DNA of 64,000 nt from an uncultured Bacteroidales bacterium (lineage in GTDB: Bacteria > Bacteroidota > Bacteroidia > Bacteroidales > UBA932): positions 86,011 through 150,010 of the forward strand of contig CAJODR010000009.1 in assembly GCA_905233275.1 (NCBI GenBank). Direction: 5' to 3'. Numbering within the stretch: the first letter of the stretch is position 1; each line of letters begins with the position of its first letter. A program made the translations under genes and the position numbers. The notes under the pieces were generated by a model that worked only from the letters and a program-made list of their open reading frames with translations, had not been told where the DNA came from and did no database searches. Below, one piece after another: positions 51,142-60,875 of the stretch.

Positions 51142-52512
51142 TTACGGGCTTATTCCTTTTTTCAAATAATATGCCGTGAGATAGGCTGCGCGGACTATGA
51201 GATGCGTGAAATATGCGGCCATGAGAAGGTGGATCGCCGAGGCAGGGGAGGGCCGGAGAATCGCCACTCCCGCGAACCATACGGTGAAGAATCCGATTGC
51301 AGACCATAATGTATTGTCCCTCAGTGCCTTGGTCTTGGTCGCGCCGACGAAAATCCCGTCCCACATAAACGCCGGGCAGCCGAGAATCGGCATTACGAGC
51401 AGCCAGGGGAGGTAGGGGACTGCCGCAGACACTACTTCGTGGTCGGATGTCATCAGCCTCAGGAGTGGTACGCCGGCTATATAATATATACCTATAAAGA
51501 ATACCGCCAGGCCCATGCTCCATACGAAGCACCGGCGAATCGACTGGCGGAGCGCCTCGGAATTATTCTCCCCGATAAAACGGCCGGTCAGGGCCTCTCC
51601 CGCGTACGCAAATCCGTCCGTGAAGTAGGAGAACAGCATCAATATCTTCATCAGGATGGCTCCGACTGCGAGAAGCACGTCTCCGTATCTTGCTGAAATG
51701 ATGGTGAATCCGATGTAAATCGCCAGCATTGCCAGAGAACGGACCATCAGGTCGGTGTTGAGGGAGAAAAAGCGCTTCATCGCAGGGGTATCGCGAAGGG
51801 CGCTTATTCCCTCGGAGAGGCTCCATCCGCTGAATACCCTGCGCCCATATTTCAGGAAAACTATCGCTGCCGCGAAGAAGAATCCGGTCCACTGGGCAAT
51901 GAAGGTCCCGTAGGCTACGCCCTTGAATCCCAGGCCGTTCCAGGAGCCGATCCCGAAGGTAAGGATGACCGAGAGTGCGACATTGACGACATTGACCAGG
52001 ATGTCGGTGGCCATCGGACTCACCGAGTCCTGCATCCCGATGAACCAGCCTTTGAAGGCGAACAGTGAAAGCGTTGCAGGAGCGGCCCAGATGCGGATGT
52101 AGAAGTACTGCTCCGCAAAATGACGTACCTCCGGCGTACAGTCTACAAGATGGAAGGTAATCCAGGTGACTATCCACTGGAGTGCGATGAGTGCCAGTCC
52201 CGAGACGAATGCCGTGGAGATGGCCCTGGTGAAGATATCGCGGCTCTCAACCATGTCCCTGCGGCCGAATGCCTGGGCTGTAAGTCCGCCTGTTCCGACT
52301 CTTAGAAACGCGAAATTCCAGTACAGGAAGTCGAATATCATCGAGCCGATTGCAATTCCGCCGACCAGGGCGGCTGCACCGATGCTTCCGGCCACTTTGT
52401 CGAGGTGCCCGGACACGGCGATGTCGGCCATGCCTACGAGCGGGACCGTGATATTGGCAAGGATGCTCGGAACGGCGAGGCGGAGGATCTCCCTGTCGAT
52501 GCCGCGTTTCAT
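51142..52512 (-). CDS. MATE family efflux transporter
   Basis: Twelve-helix inner-membrane exporter of 456 residues. Characteristic parts are AVPSILANITVPLVGMADIAVSGHL, RVGTGGLTAQAFGRRD, the central MQDSVSPMATDILVNVVNVALSVILTFG and GFAYAGEALTGRFIGE in the second half. It belongs to the DinF-like branch by appearance. Drugs or metabolites exported are unknown. Its ATG overlaps the rsgA stop by 4 bp. Confidence 0.93.
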   Translation of the reverse strand: MKRGIDREILRLAVPSILANITVPLVGMADIAVSGHLDKVAGSIGAAALVGGIAIGSMIFDFLYWNFAFLRVGTGGLTAQAFGRRDMVESRDIFTRAISTAFVSGLALIALQWIVTWITFHLVDCTPEVRHFAEQYFYIRIWAAPATLSLFAFKGWFIGMQDSVSPMATDILVNVVNVALSVILTFGIGSWNGLGFKGVAYGTFIAQWTGFFFAAAIVFLKYGRRVFSGWSLSEGISALRDTPAMKRFFSLNTDLMVRSLAMLAIYIGFTIISARYGDVLLAVGAILMKILMLFSYFTDGFAYAGEALTGRFIGENNSEALRQSIRRCFVWSMGLAVFFIGIYYIAGVPLLRLMTSDHEVVSAAVPYLPWLLVMPILGCPAFMWDGIFVGATKTKALRDNTLWSAIGFFTVWFAGVAILRPSPASAIHLLMAAYFTHLIVRAAYLTAYYLKKGISP

Positions 52513-53426
52513 CGGAATTTGCGGTCTTCCTCGAGCATGCCGAGGTAGGAGTTGTATCGTTCTGCGCTGATTGAACCCTCGTCCACGGCGGCCTTGACTG
52601 CGCATCCGGGCTCGTGGGTGTGGGTACAGGGGGTGAAGCGGCAGTTCTCGGCCGCCTTGAGCATTTCGGGGAAATAGCGTGCGATCTCCTCCTTCTCCAG
52701 GTCGACAAGACCGAATCCCCTGATGCCGGGACTGTCGATAATGTATCCCCCGCTCGCGATGGGGTACATTTCGTAGAGGGAGGTGGTATGTTTGCCCTGA
52801 AGGTGAGCGATGGAAATGTCGCCGACCTTGGGATTGAGGGACGGGTCGATCGCCTTGATGAGGCTGGATTTTCCGACTCCGGATTCGCCTGAAAACAGGT
52901 TGATGCGGCCGCGGCATAGCTGGCGGAGCTCTTCGATGCCTTTCCCTTCCGGGACGGATGTCTCGATAACGGGATATCCGGCGGCCTCGTAAATGGCCTT
53001 GATTCGGTCGATACCTTCCGGGTCTTCCTCCCTGTAAAGGTCTGTCTTTGAGAGCACTATCGTGGCCGGAATGCCATAAACCTCGGCTGTCACGAGTATC
53101 CTGTCGAGCAGCGGAAGCTTCAGCTCCGGAAAGTACAGCGACACGACTATGTAGGCCATGTCGATATTGGCAGCAATAATATGCGCCTGGCGCGACAAGT
53201 TGGTGGAACGGCGGATCAGATAGTTCTTCCGCGGCTCAACGCCGGTAATCACGGCCTGCTCGTCCTGAAGAATGTATTCGACCACGTCGCCCACCGCCAC
53301 CGGATTGGTAGCCGTAGACCCCTTGAGGCGAATCTTCCCCCTCAACACTGCAGGAAACGGTTCCCACCGCGGCAACTCCGTCAGCAGATAATGGCTCCCC
53401 GCATTTTTAACAACCGTCGCTTTCAT
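52509..53426 (-). CDS. rsgA: Ribosome small subunit-dependent GTPase A
   Basis: Circularly permuted GTPase that helps late 30S maturation. The 305 residues have an N-terminal OB fold (AVGDVVEYILQD), the G4 motif SKTD (126-129), the G1 P-loop GESGVGKSS (180-188), the G3 DSPGIRGFG (231-239) and the C-terminal zinc finger with C262, C267, H269 and C275. A -7 box lies 7 bp upstream. Confidence 0.97.
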   Translation of the reverse strand: MKATVVKNAGSHYLLTELPRWEPFPAVLRGKIRLKGSTATNPVAVGDVVEYILQDEQAVITGVEPRKNYLIRRSTNLSRQAHIIAANIDMAYIVVSLYFPELKLPLLDRILVTAEVYGIPATIVLSKTDLYREEDPEGIDRIKAIYEAAGYPVIETSVPEGKGIEELRQLCRGRINLFSGESGVGKSSLIKAIDPSLNPKVGDISIAHLQGKHTTSLYEMYPIASGGYIIDSPGIRGFGLVDLEKEEIARYFPEMLKAAENCRFTPCTHTHEPGCAVKAAVDEGSISAERYNSYLGMLEEDRKFR

Positions 53427-53433
53427 CAGAATA

Positions 53434-53441
53434 CAAATATA
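53434..53441 (-). promoter_or_regulatory. -7 box of the rsgA operon
   Basis: Reverse strand TATATTTG, 7 bp before the rsgA ATG; short-leader arrangement. Confidence 0.5.
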
Positions 53442-53452
53442 CGGAAAATTAC

Positions 53453-53460
53453 TATATTTG
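53453..53460 (+). promoter_or_regulatory. -7 box of the polyprenyl synthetase operon
   Basis: TATATTTG ends 19 bp before the ATG at 53480. Because the ATG at 53462 would precede the transcription start, this box decides the start choice. Confidence 0.5.
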
Positions 53461-53479
53461 TATGATAAGTATCAATGCT

Positions 53480-54457
53480 ATGATTGTGCAACAGAATATT
53501 GACGCTACTATAAAGAGTCTGTTCGAGGGGATTGAGTTTACGGCGGAGCCGGCGGATTTGTATGATCCGCTGAGGTATATGATTGCGATTGGGGGGAAGA
53601 GGATTCGCCCGAGGCTGGTGCTGACTGCTTACAGTCTTTTCAGGGATGAGTTTATTCCAGGGGTGCTGTCACCGGCGGTGGGGCTGGAGGTGTTTCATAC
53701 TTTTACGCTGATTCATGACGATATCATGGACCGTTCGCCGCTGAGGCGGGGGAAGGAGACGGTGTGGAAGAAATGGTCTCCGGATACGGCGATTCTTTCC
53801 GGCGATGTGATGTGCATTGACAGCTATTCGCGAATGGCCAAAGCACCCGCCGAGGTGCTTCCCGAGGTGCTTTCGCTCTTTTCCAGGACGGCTGCACAGG
53901 TGTGCGACGGCCAGCAGTACGACATGGATTTCGAGACACGGGAGACTGTGTCCATGGAAGAATACATGTCTATGATAGGTCTCAAGACAGCCGTGCTGAT
54001 TGCATGCGCGGCAAAGATGGGGGCAGTCATCGGAGGCGCATCAAAAGAGGCCGCAGAGGCGCTTTACAATTATGGTTATGACCTTGGCCTTGCGTTCCAG
54101 GTGGCGGATGACTGGCTGGATGCCTACGGCGACAGCGCAGTTTTCGGCAAGCCTATCGGCGGCGATATTCTCAACAACAAGAAGTGCTGGCTTACGGTCC
54201 GGGCCTACGAAAAGGACGCTCCCGGCCTCTCGGAGGCGCTTTCCCTCCCTTCCGGCAACGAGGCCGAAAAGGCTCTGAAAATCAGCCGTGTCAAGGCAGT
54301 ATATGAAGCCGCCGGCGTTCCCGCGGAGGCACAGGCAGAGATAGCCCGGCTTACTGAAAAGGCCCTCAAAGACATTTCGGGCATATTCCCCGAAGGGAGT
54401 GAAGAGTACGGCGCCCTTGCGGCATTCGCCGAATCCCTGGTCGGCAGGACTAAATAA
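53480..54457 (+). CDS. Polyprenyl synthetase (trans-prenyltransferase)
   Basis: Elongates allylic diphosphates with isopentenyl diphosphate. The 325 residues have GGKRIRPRLVL (39-49), the first Asp-rich motif DDIMD (80-84), GKETVWKKW, the FQVADDWLDAYGD second Asp-rich motif and GGDILNNKKCWL. Product length (C15-C50) cannot be read securely. ATG 53462 would add six residues but lies at the predicted -7 box, so 53480 is preferred. The first 200 bp use more G/T-ending codons than the rest. The U32 gene overlaps its stop by one base. Confidence 0.93.
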   Translation: MIVQQNIDATIKSLFEGIEFTAEPADLYDPLRYMIAIGGKRIRPRLVLTAYSLFRDEFIPGVLSPAVGLEVFHTFTLIHDDIMDRSPLRRGKETVWKKWSPDTAILSGDVMCIDSYSRMAKAPAEVLPEVLSLFSRTAAQVCDGQQYDMDFETRETVSMEEYMSMIGLKTAVLIACAAKMGAVIGGASKEAAEALYNYGYDLGLAFQVADDWLDAYGDSAVFGKPIGGDILNNKKCWLTVRAYEKDAPGLSEALSLPSGNEAEKALKISRVKAVYEAAGVPAEAQAEIARLTEKALKDISGIFPEGSEEYGALAAFAESLVGRTK

Positions 54458-55764
54458 TGGACAGGAAGAATCTCGAAATAATGGCGCCGGCCGGCAGTTT
54501 CGACTGCCTGCTTGCCGCAATTGAAGGCGGTGCCGATTCTGTCTATTTCGGCGTCGGGACGCTTAATATGCGCTCTCGCAGCGCCGCCAATTTCGCTCCG
54601 GAAGACCTCCCGGAGATCATGCGGATTTGCCGCTCGTATGGCGTCAAGGCCTATATGACGCTCAATATCATCATATACGAAGATGATATCGAGGCCATGC
54701 ATGAGGCCCTCGACATGGCCCTCGAGGCCGGAGTTGACGCTATCATAGCATCCGATATCGCCGTTATTTCATACTGCCGCAAGATAGGTCTGGAGGTGCA
54801 TATCTCCACGCAGCTGAATGTCTCAAATATCGAGGCTTTAAGGTTTTACGCCCAGTTTGCTCCCGTTGTGGTGCTCGCCCGCGAGCTCCGTCTCGACCAG
54901 GTAAAGGCGATTCACGAGGAGATTGTCCGCGAGGACCTGAGAGGCCCTGACGGTCAGCCAGTGAGGATAGAGATGTTCGCCCATGGGGCGCTGTGCATGG
55001 CCGTTTCCGGCAAATGCTACCTCTCCCTCCAGACCCTCGGCTCGTCCGCCAACCGCGGGGCCTGCATGCAGGTTTGCCGTCGCGGCTACGAGGTAACGGA
55101 CCTCGAGACAGGCCAGCAGCTTGTCGTGGACAATAAGTATATAATGTCCCCCAAGGACCTCTGCACGGTGGAATTCCTCGACAAGATAGTCGACGCCGGA
55201 GTGCGCGTGTTCAAGATAGAGGGCAGGGCGCGTAGCGCCGAATATGTCCGGCGCACAGTCTCCTGCTACCGCCGGGCGGCAGATGCCGTCGCTGACGGGA
55301 CGTTCACTCCGGAATTCGCCGCAGGGCTCAAAAATGAGCTTGGGGAGGTATTCAACCGTGGTTTCTGGGACGGCTACTACCAGGGCGCCCGCCTCGGCGA
55401 ATGGAGTTCAGTCTACGGCAGCGATGCAACCAGACGAAAGGAATACCTCGGCCGCGTCACCAACTGGTTTGACCGCATCGGCGTCGCGGAGGTCCTCGTC
55501 GAGTCAGGCTCGGTATCGCTCGGCGACGATATTCTCTTCATCGGCAAGACGACCGGGGTGCTCGAAATGAAGGTTTCAGACCTTCGGGTGGATAAAAAGG
55601 CGGTTCAGACGGCCTCCAAGGGCGAGCCATGCTCGATTGCCGTTCCTCTGGACGGGATGCCCGTGGACAAGGTCAACGACGCCCCCGGCATGGCTCCCGG
55701 CGAGCGTCTCCATCCCCGTCGCGGCGATCGGGTGTATCTCTGGAAGGTATCAGACCCCGAGTGA
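54457..55764 (+). CDS. U32 family protein (TrhP/RlhA-like)
   Basis: The 435-residue protein begins LEIMAPAGSFDCLLAAIEGGADSVYFG, has the U32 signature EMFAHGALCMAVSGKCYLS and NRGACMQVCRRGY with four Cys (180, 187, 203, 207), which in the family bind an Fe-S cluster, and ends with a small beta-barrel-like domain. Relatives are tRNA or rRNA hydroxylation proteins (TrhP, RlhA); the old peptidase label is doubtful. It is translationally coupled to the prenyltransferase gene (TAATG) and ends 15 bp inside the convergent gene. Confidence 0.9.
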   Translation: MDRKNLEIMAPAGSFDCLLAAIEGGADSVYFGVGTLNMRSRSAANFAPEDLPEIMRICRSYGVKAYMTLNIIIYEDDIEAMHEALDMALEAGVDAIIASDIAVISYCRKIGLEVHISTQLNVSNIEALRFYAQFAPVVVLARELRLDQVKAIHEEIVREDLRGPDGQPVRIEMFAHGALCMAVSGKCYLSLQTLGSSANRGACMQVCRRGYEVTDLETGQQLVVDNKYIMSPKDLCTVEFLDKIVDAGVRVFKIEGRARSAEYVRRTVSCYRRAADAVADGTFTPEFAAGLKNELGEVFNRGFWDGYYQGARLGEWSSVYGSDATRRKEYLGRVTNWFDRIGVAEVLVESGSVSLGDDILFIGKTTGVLEMKVSDLRVDKKAVQTASKGEPCSIAVPLDGMPVDKVNDAPGMAPGERLHPRRGDRVYLWKVSDPE

Positions 55765-58677
55765 CACCATGCCCCTCGAAGTCCGGCCGTCAATGCAAAT
55801 CTGAAGCGGCTTCTCCAGCCGTACATGCCTCAGATAGGTAGTCTCTTCTACGGCCGGCATACTGTCAAGTACAGCGGTGTCGCATTTTTCGCCTTTCCTG
55901 GCGAATGGATTGACGTTGACGTATCCGACGTTGAATGACGTAAGGTTCTGGAAGAAATGGGTCCCTTGGCTCGGATCCACCTGGAAATGCTCCAGGCAGT
56001 CCTCCACAAGCACTTTTGCTTCCGAGATATCGCTCCATTTGACGGGCACTCCGAGGGTGGGGATGGACGATCCCCATCTTCCGTATCCGATGAGGACATA
56101 GTTCTCTCCCCGTGAACGGAATCCGCTGTTGACATCGGCGATTTCCCTTGCCATTTCCCCGGTTTTGAGGATGTCGAATGCGCTTTCCTTGAGATAGACC
56201 ACATCCCTGATATCCTTGATAAATCCCGTCCCGAGGGCATTGCCGGATAGGATAAACGCGGATTTTTCATTCATTGACGACCAGTCGATATCCATCGAAG
56301 AACTCTCCGTCGATATCGGCCTGATCTGCAGGGCATGGAACACAGGAGTCTTCCGGCGCAGGTCGGCGGCGAATTCCATTTCGACCTCGCACTTCATCTC
56401 ATTTCTCGCAATCGCCATCAGTTCCTTCAGGATCGCCGGCAGAGGGAATGTCCCGTATTTCAGCACGGAGGAGAATGTGATGAACCTCGGGCCTTCGGCG
56501 AATGGAGAATCGCTCATCCTGTTGTCCTGCATGTCAAAAGCGGAAGAGACCATCTTCAGGCTGCGGAACAGTCCGCAATCGGAGATCGGAATCCTCTCGA
56601 GATTGATGCCGTCATCCACCGAAATCCTGAACCGGTCGGGCTGCAGGCTGAGTGCGTACATAACCTGCTGCGTATCAGACATGATATGGCTGGGTGTCGA
56701 GGTCTGGATGACATTCCCCGGATAATCCGGGGAGAAGCGGAGTACCTGTTCACCCTCCACGACAGCCCTTCCGAGGCCGTATGCCAGTTTGACGATGCCG
56801 CCTTCCGGCTTCTCATACCCGACGGGGTAGAAATTGACCGAACGGGCCACACCGGACAGGGTAGGGAAGAAGTATCCGGAATCTTCGCTGCCGCATATCT
56901 CCTGGAGGACAATGGCCATTTTCTCTTCAGAAATGACATTGGCGGTAGCCGTGATGTAGCTTCTCGACGAAGCGAAGAACACGGAGGCGTAGACGCTCTT
57001 GATGGCTTTGGACAGGAGGCGAAGCTCCCTGTCCATATTGTCCGTATGAGGCACCATGTAGGTGGAATAAACTCCCGCAAATGGCTGGAAATAAGAATCT
57101 TCCAGCTTGGAGGACGAACGCACCGCGAGCGGCCGCTTGGTGTATTTGACGAATACCCTCAGGTTGTCCATCAGCCCCTGGGGCAGGGTGGAGGCGACGA
57201 ATTCGGACAGTATTTCCTCGTCTGAGAGATCGGAGTTGATGACGTATTTGAGGCCGTTCTCGAGAATGAAGCGGTCAAACCAGTCGGTAGTGAGGACAAG
57301 CGTCCTCGGGACCAGCACGCGGGCGCCTTCCCATTTGTCGTACAGGTTGTATTTGAACAGCAGGTGCCCGAGGAATGCCAGCCCCCTGGCCTTGCCGCCG
57401 AGCGACCCGTCGCCGAGTCTTGAAAAGCGGATTGCGTCGTTGAACGAATCCTTGTCGAAGCGGGCGACCACTCCGAGTCCCTCCCTCACGCGGAAGTCGT
57501 GAATGAGGCGGATGGCGCTTTCGCGAAGGTTGTCGGCCGTGACGAAATCCTGGTTCTTGATGAAATTGCCGACGTCGAAAATACCTCTTGCAAGTAGCCA
57601 GCGTGAGACGTAATTCTTGCTCTTGAGCATCATCAGGGCGTCATCGGGGATGGTTTTCAGCAGCCTTTCCAGAGCCGGAAGGTCGGATGCCCTGGAGATT
57701 TCGCTGCCGGTGGCAGGATCGGTCACGACGAAGTCACCGAATCCAAATTCTCTCTCAATGTATTCGCTGACTTCCTGTGTCAGAGTTTTGGAGCGCTTGA
57801 CGACAAAGCCCACCTTGAGGTAGTCCGCCACTTCCCGCATGCTCTCCTGGGACGATTGCATGAGGAACGGCATTTTGGGATCTTCCTTCTTGATGAGTTT
57901 GCAGAGGTCGATGCCGGCGTCGAGTTTCTCCGTCGAACTCTTGTCGCCACGGTGCATGACGAATCCCACGTCGGAGATCACGCCAAGGAGGTTGGAGCGG
58001 TACTTGCCATATAATGCGACGGCGTCGGCGTAATTGGTCGCAAAGAGGATTTTGGGCCTTGCACGTTTGCGGAGGGCCTGTTCGGTCTCGTTGAGGGCGT
58101 CGCGGAGTGATTCGATATTCTGCTGGAGTACCAGCTTGTACAGGAGGGGAAGGTAGGTGGAGTAGTACCTGACGGAGTCTTCCACAAGGAGTATCGCCTG
58201 AACCCCGCTTTTGAGTATGTCCTGCTCGGCGTTGAGGCTGTCCTCAAGCAGTTTGATGATGGCGATGATGAGGTCCGTGGAGCTGCTCCAGTTGAAAATA
58301 TAGTCGATGGCGCGGCTGTCGCCGGCTTCGATGATTCGCGCGAGCTCCCTGGAATAGGTGGTCAGCAGGACGATGGGCGTGTCGGGCGCTATGGCCTTCA
58401 TCTTCTTTGAGAAGGTGAAGACATCCATCTCGCCGACGTTGTACATGGTGATGACGAGGTCGAATGTCTCGCCGCTCTCCGCAAGGGAAATGGCCTCCAT
58501 GGTGGTGTCGACGCGGGTAAATTCCGGCGGGTTGCTAAGGCTGAGGGATGCGTATTCCTCGCGGATGCGTGCTTCCAGCCGGCCGTCTTCTTCGAGGGCG
58601 AAACTGTCGTAATTGTTGCATATCAGAAGGATTCGGTTTATCCTTCTTTCCATCAGTTTGTCGTATGTGGTGCCCAT
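55750..58677 (-). CDS. Two-receiver-domain protein fused to a PEP synthase-like ATP-grasp domain
   Basis: The 975-residue cytoplasmic protein starts with a response-regulator-like domain (RILLICNNYDSFALEEDG ... FDLVITMYNVGEMDVFTFSKKMKAIAPDTPIVLLTTY), then a second receiver-like segment (AILLVEDSVRYYSTYLPLLYKL ... LLGVISDVGFVMHRG). From about residue 410 it has the PEP synthase/PPDK N-terminal ATP-binding domain (LGGKARGLAFL, RPLAVRSSSKLEDSYFQPFAGVYSTYM, IVLQEICGS). The phosphohistidine and PEP-binding domains are missing, so the common label phosphoenolpyruvate synthase would be wrong. An alternative Met is MERRINRIL, 8 codons in. It lies 16 bp behind the GH3 gene. The role is unknown. Confidence 0.82.
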   Translation of the reverse strand: MGTTYDKLMERRINRILLICNNYDSFALEEDGRLEARIREEYASLSLSNPPEFTRVDTTMEAISLAESGETFDLVITMYNVGEMDVFTFSKKMKAIAPDTPIVLLTTYSRELARIIEAGDSRAIDYIFNWSSSTDLIIAIIKLLEDSLNAEQDILKSGVQAILLVEDSVRYYSTYLPLLYKLVLQQNIESLRDALNETEQALRKRARPKILFATNYADAVALYGKYRSNLLGVISDVGFVMHRGDKSSTEKLDAGIDLCKLIKKEDPKMPFLMQSSQESMREVADYLKVGFVVKRSKTLTQEVSEYIEREFGFGDFVVTDPATGSEISRASDLPALERLLKTIPDDALMMLKSKNYVSRWLLARGIFDVGNFIKNQDFVTADNLRESAIRLIHDFRVREGLGVVARFDKDSFNDAIRFSRLGDGSLGGKARGLAFLGHLLFKYNLYDKWEGARVLVPRTLVLTTDWFDRFILENGLKYVINSDLSDEEILSEFVASTLPQGLMDNLRVFVKYTKRPLAVRSSSKLEDSYFQPFAGVYSTYMVPHTDNMDRELRLLSKAIKSVYASVFFASSRSYITATANVISEEKMAIVLQEICGSEDSGYFFPTLSGVARSVNFYPVGYEKPEGGIVKLAYGLGRAVVEGEQVLRFSPDYPGNVIQTSTPSHIMSDTQQVMYALSLQPDRFRISVDDGINLERIPISDCGLFRSLKMVSSAFDMQDNRMSDSPFAEGPRFITFSSVLKYGTFPLPAILKELMAIARNEMKCEVEMEFAADLRRKTPVFHALQIRPISTESSSMDIDWSSMNEKSAFILSGNALGTGFIKDIRDVVYLKESAFDILKTGEMAREIADVNSGFRSRGENYVLIGYGRWGSSIPTLGVPVKWSDISEAKVLVEDCLEHFQVDPSQGTHFFQNLTSFNVGYVNVNPFARKGEKCDTAVLDSMPAVEETTYLRHVRLEKPLQICIDGRTSRGMVSLGV

Positions 58678-58693
58678 TGGCTGCGTGGAATTA

Positions 58694-60784
58694 TCAGTGT
58701 GAGAGGTCGAGGGGTAATTGCTTCAAATCGGTGGAATTGCCGCCGAAGTACAGGGTCCACAGGCCGGGACACTTGACCATGTCGCCGGCTTCTTCGGACC
58801 ACCAGAGGAAGGTATCGGACGTCAATTCGAAGGAGGCGTTGACAGTCTTTCCGGCGGGAATAAACAAGCGCTGGAAGCCCCTGAGTGTCTTGCCTGGGCC
58901 TTCCGATCCGTCTTCAAGCCTTGCGTAGAGCTGCACGGTCTCGACGGCGTCGACATTACCTGTATTCGTGACCGGGATTACCAGAGATTTGTTGACGAAA
59001 GAGGGATTGCCGTACTTGAAGGTGGTGTAGCTCAGGCCGTAGCCGAAGCACCAGAGGGGATCGCCCTCGAAATAGCGGTACGTCCTTCCTTTCATCGAGT
59101 AATCCTCGAAATCGGGCAGATCGTTTACATTCCTGTAGAATGTGACCGGAAGCTTGCCGGAAGGAACTGTGTCGCCGAACAGGATATTTGCGATGGCGGT
59201 GCCGCCGGTCTCTCCCGGATACCACACCTGAAGGATGGCGTCGCAGCTTTTGGTTTCCGGCTCGAGACCCATGGCGGAGCCTGAGAAATTGAGGAGAATG
59301 ACCTTCTTGCCCGCATTGTGCAGTTTTTTCAGAATGTCCCTCTGCACGGCCGGGAGCTCGATGTCAGTCCTGTCGCCGCCCCTGAATCCGGGCTTGTCCA
59401 CCGGCATTTCTTCCCCCTCGAGTCGCGGCGATATGCCTCCGGCGAATATCACTATGTCGATACCCCTCAGCCTTTTCAGAATATCCTCCTCACAGCCGTC
59501 CACGAGGTCGCAGGCCTTGAAATACACAAGGTCGGGAATCCTTTCTTTCAGCGCGTCGAGAGGTGTTACGGTGAATTCCGGGATAGGGTTGTAATTGCCC
59601 CAGAGCATCTCGCGGTCGTCGGCGTTGGGGCCGATGAGGGCGATTCGCTTTGTCTTTTTGAGGGGGAGAATGTTGTCACGGTTCTGCAGGAGGACGATGG
59701 ATTCTTCCGCCATCCTGAGCGCGAGGACGAGGTGGTCTTCACCCTCTACTATGCTGTCTCCTAGGTCTTTCCAGGGTGTGTTGTCGCGGTCGAGTTCGCC
59801 GAGGCGAATCCGTTCGGCAAGCAGCCTGATGAGGCTGCGGTCAAGGTCTTCCTCGCTCAGGAGCCCACTTGTAACGGCCTCCGGGATATAGTGGTAGGAG
59901 CTCCCGCAGTTGAGGTCTGTGCCGGTGTGGATGGCTTCCGCAGTCGCGTGGGCGGCGTCTTCGCTATAGCCGTGGCATCCTTCGGCATAGAAGTCCCGGA
60001 TGGCCCAGCAGTCGGAGACGATGAGTCCCTGGTAGCCCCATTCTCCGCGAAGGATGGTGTTGATGAGATAGTCGTTGGCCCCGCAGGGTACTCCGCGGAA
60101 ACGGTTGTAGGCGATCATGACCTCCTTGACTCCGGCCTTGGTGACAAGGTCCTTGAAGGCGGGGAGATAGGTCTCGCGGAGGTCGCGCTCGGATACTTCG
60201 GCGTTGAATGTATGGCGATTCCATTCCGGGCCGGAATGGACTGCGAAGTGCTTGGCGCAGGCATGGGCCTTCAGAATCGGGGCGTCAGGCGGGCCCTGCA
60301 AGCCGCGGACCACGGCCATGCCCATCTGTCCGGTGAGGTAGGGGTCTTCGCCGTACGTTTCCATTCCACGGCCCCAGCGGGGGTCGCGGAACAGGTTGAT
60401 ATTCGGCGTCCAGAAGGTAACGCCCTGATATTGAAGCGACTGTCCGTGCTCCAGAGCCTGGCGGTGCTTGACGCGCGCCTCGTCGCTGGCGGCGGTGAAC
60501 ACTTCCTCGACGAGGTCGGTGTCGAATGATGCCGCCATGCCGATCGGCTGGGGGAATGTGGTGGCCTTGCCGTTGCGGGCTACGCCGTGGAGGGCTTCGT
60601 TCCACCAGTTGTAGGCGGGGATGCCGAGCCTTTCGACGGCGCCGGATTCGTGCATCATCAGCGTGGTTTTCTCTTCCAGGGTCATTTTGGAGACGAGCTC
60701 CGCAGCCCTCTCCTCGGGCGTCTGCTGGGCCAGCGCGGGTGTTAAAAGCAGGGCAGCCGTAGCAGCTAGGACAATCTTTCTCAT
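58694..60784 (-). CDS. Glycoside hydrolase family 3, xylosidase type
   Basis: Exported (signal peptide to about residue 19, ALAQQTP). The 696-residue enzyme has NWWNEALHGVARNGKATTFPQPIGMAASFD, FWTPNINLFRDPRWGRGMETYGEDPYLTG, AKHFAVHSGPE and the nucleophile Asp258 in GLIVSDCWAI. The C-terminal GH3 domain and a fibronectin-III-like end (YGLSYTTFKYG ... GNVDAVETVQLYA ... LRGFQRL) follow. This subgroup contains beta-xylosidases and arabinofuranosidases; the PA14 insert often seen is absent. It is cotranscribed with the receiver/ATP-grasp gene. Confidence 0.94.
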   Translation of the reverse strand: MRKIVLAATAALLLTPALAQQTPEERAAELVSKMTLEEKTTLMMHESGAVERLGIPAYNWWNEALHGVARNGKATTFPQPIGMAASFDTDLVEEVFTAASDEARVKHRQALEHGQSLQYQGVTFWTPNINLFRDPRWGRGMETYGEDPYLTGQMGMAVVRGLQGPPDAPILKAHACAKHFAVHSGPEWNRHTFNAEVSERDLRETYLPAFKDLVTKAGVKEVMIAYNRFRGVPCGANDYLINTILRGEWGYQGLIVSDCWAIRDFYAEGCHGYSEDAAHATAEAIHTGTDLNCGSSYHYIPEAVTSGLLSEEDLDRSLIRLLAERIRLGELDRDNTPWKDLGDSIVEGEDHLVLALRMAEESIVLLQNRDNILPLKKTKRIALIGPNADDREMLWGNYNPIPEFTVTPLDALKERIPDLVYFKACDLVDGCEEDILKRLRGIDIVIFAGGISPRLEGEEMPVDKPGFRGGDRTDIELPAVQRDILKKLHNAGKKVILLNFSGSAMGLEPETKSCDAILQVWYPGETGGTAIANILFGDTVPSGKLPVTFYRNVNDLPDFEDYSMKGRTYRYFEGDPLWCFGYGLSYTTFKYGNPSFVNKSLVIPVTNTGNVDAVETVQLYARLEDGSEGPGKTLRGFQRLFIPAGKTVNASFELTSDTFLWWSEEAGDMVKCPGLWTLYFGGNSTDLKQLPLDLSH

Positions 60785-60847
60785 TGACAGACAGTTTTAT
60801 TATGCGAAATTAATGAAAAAAGTCCGATGGTAAAGACGAAAAATCAG

Positions 60848-60855
60848 TATCTTTG
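60848..60855 (+). promoter_or_regulatory. -7 box of typA
   Basis: TATCTTTG 20 bp before the ATG; -33 TTG not evident. Confidence 0.55.
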
Positions 60856-60875
60856 CAAAATTTTTCTAAAAAGCT

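Noticed and set aside
55865..57225. Plus-strand frames opposite the receiver/ATP-grasp gene
   Set aside because: Compositionally biased antisense of a clear coding frame.
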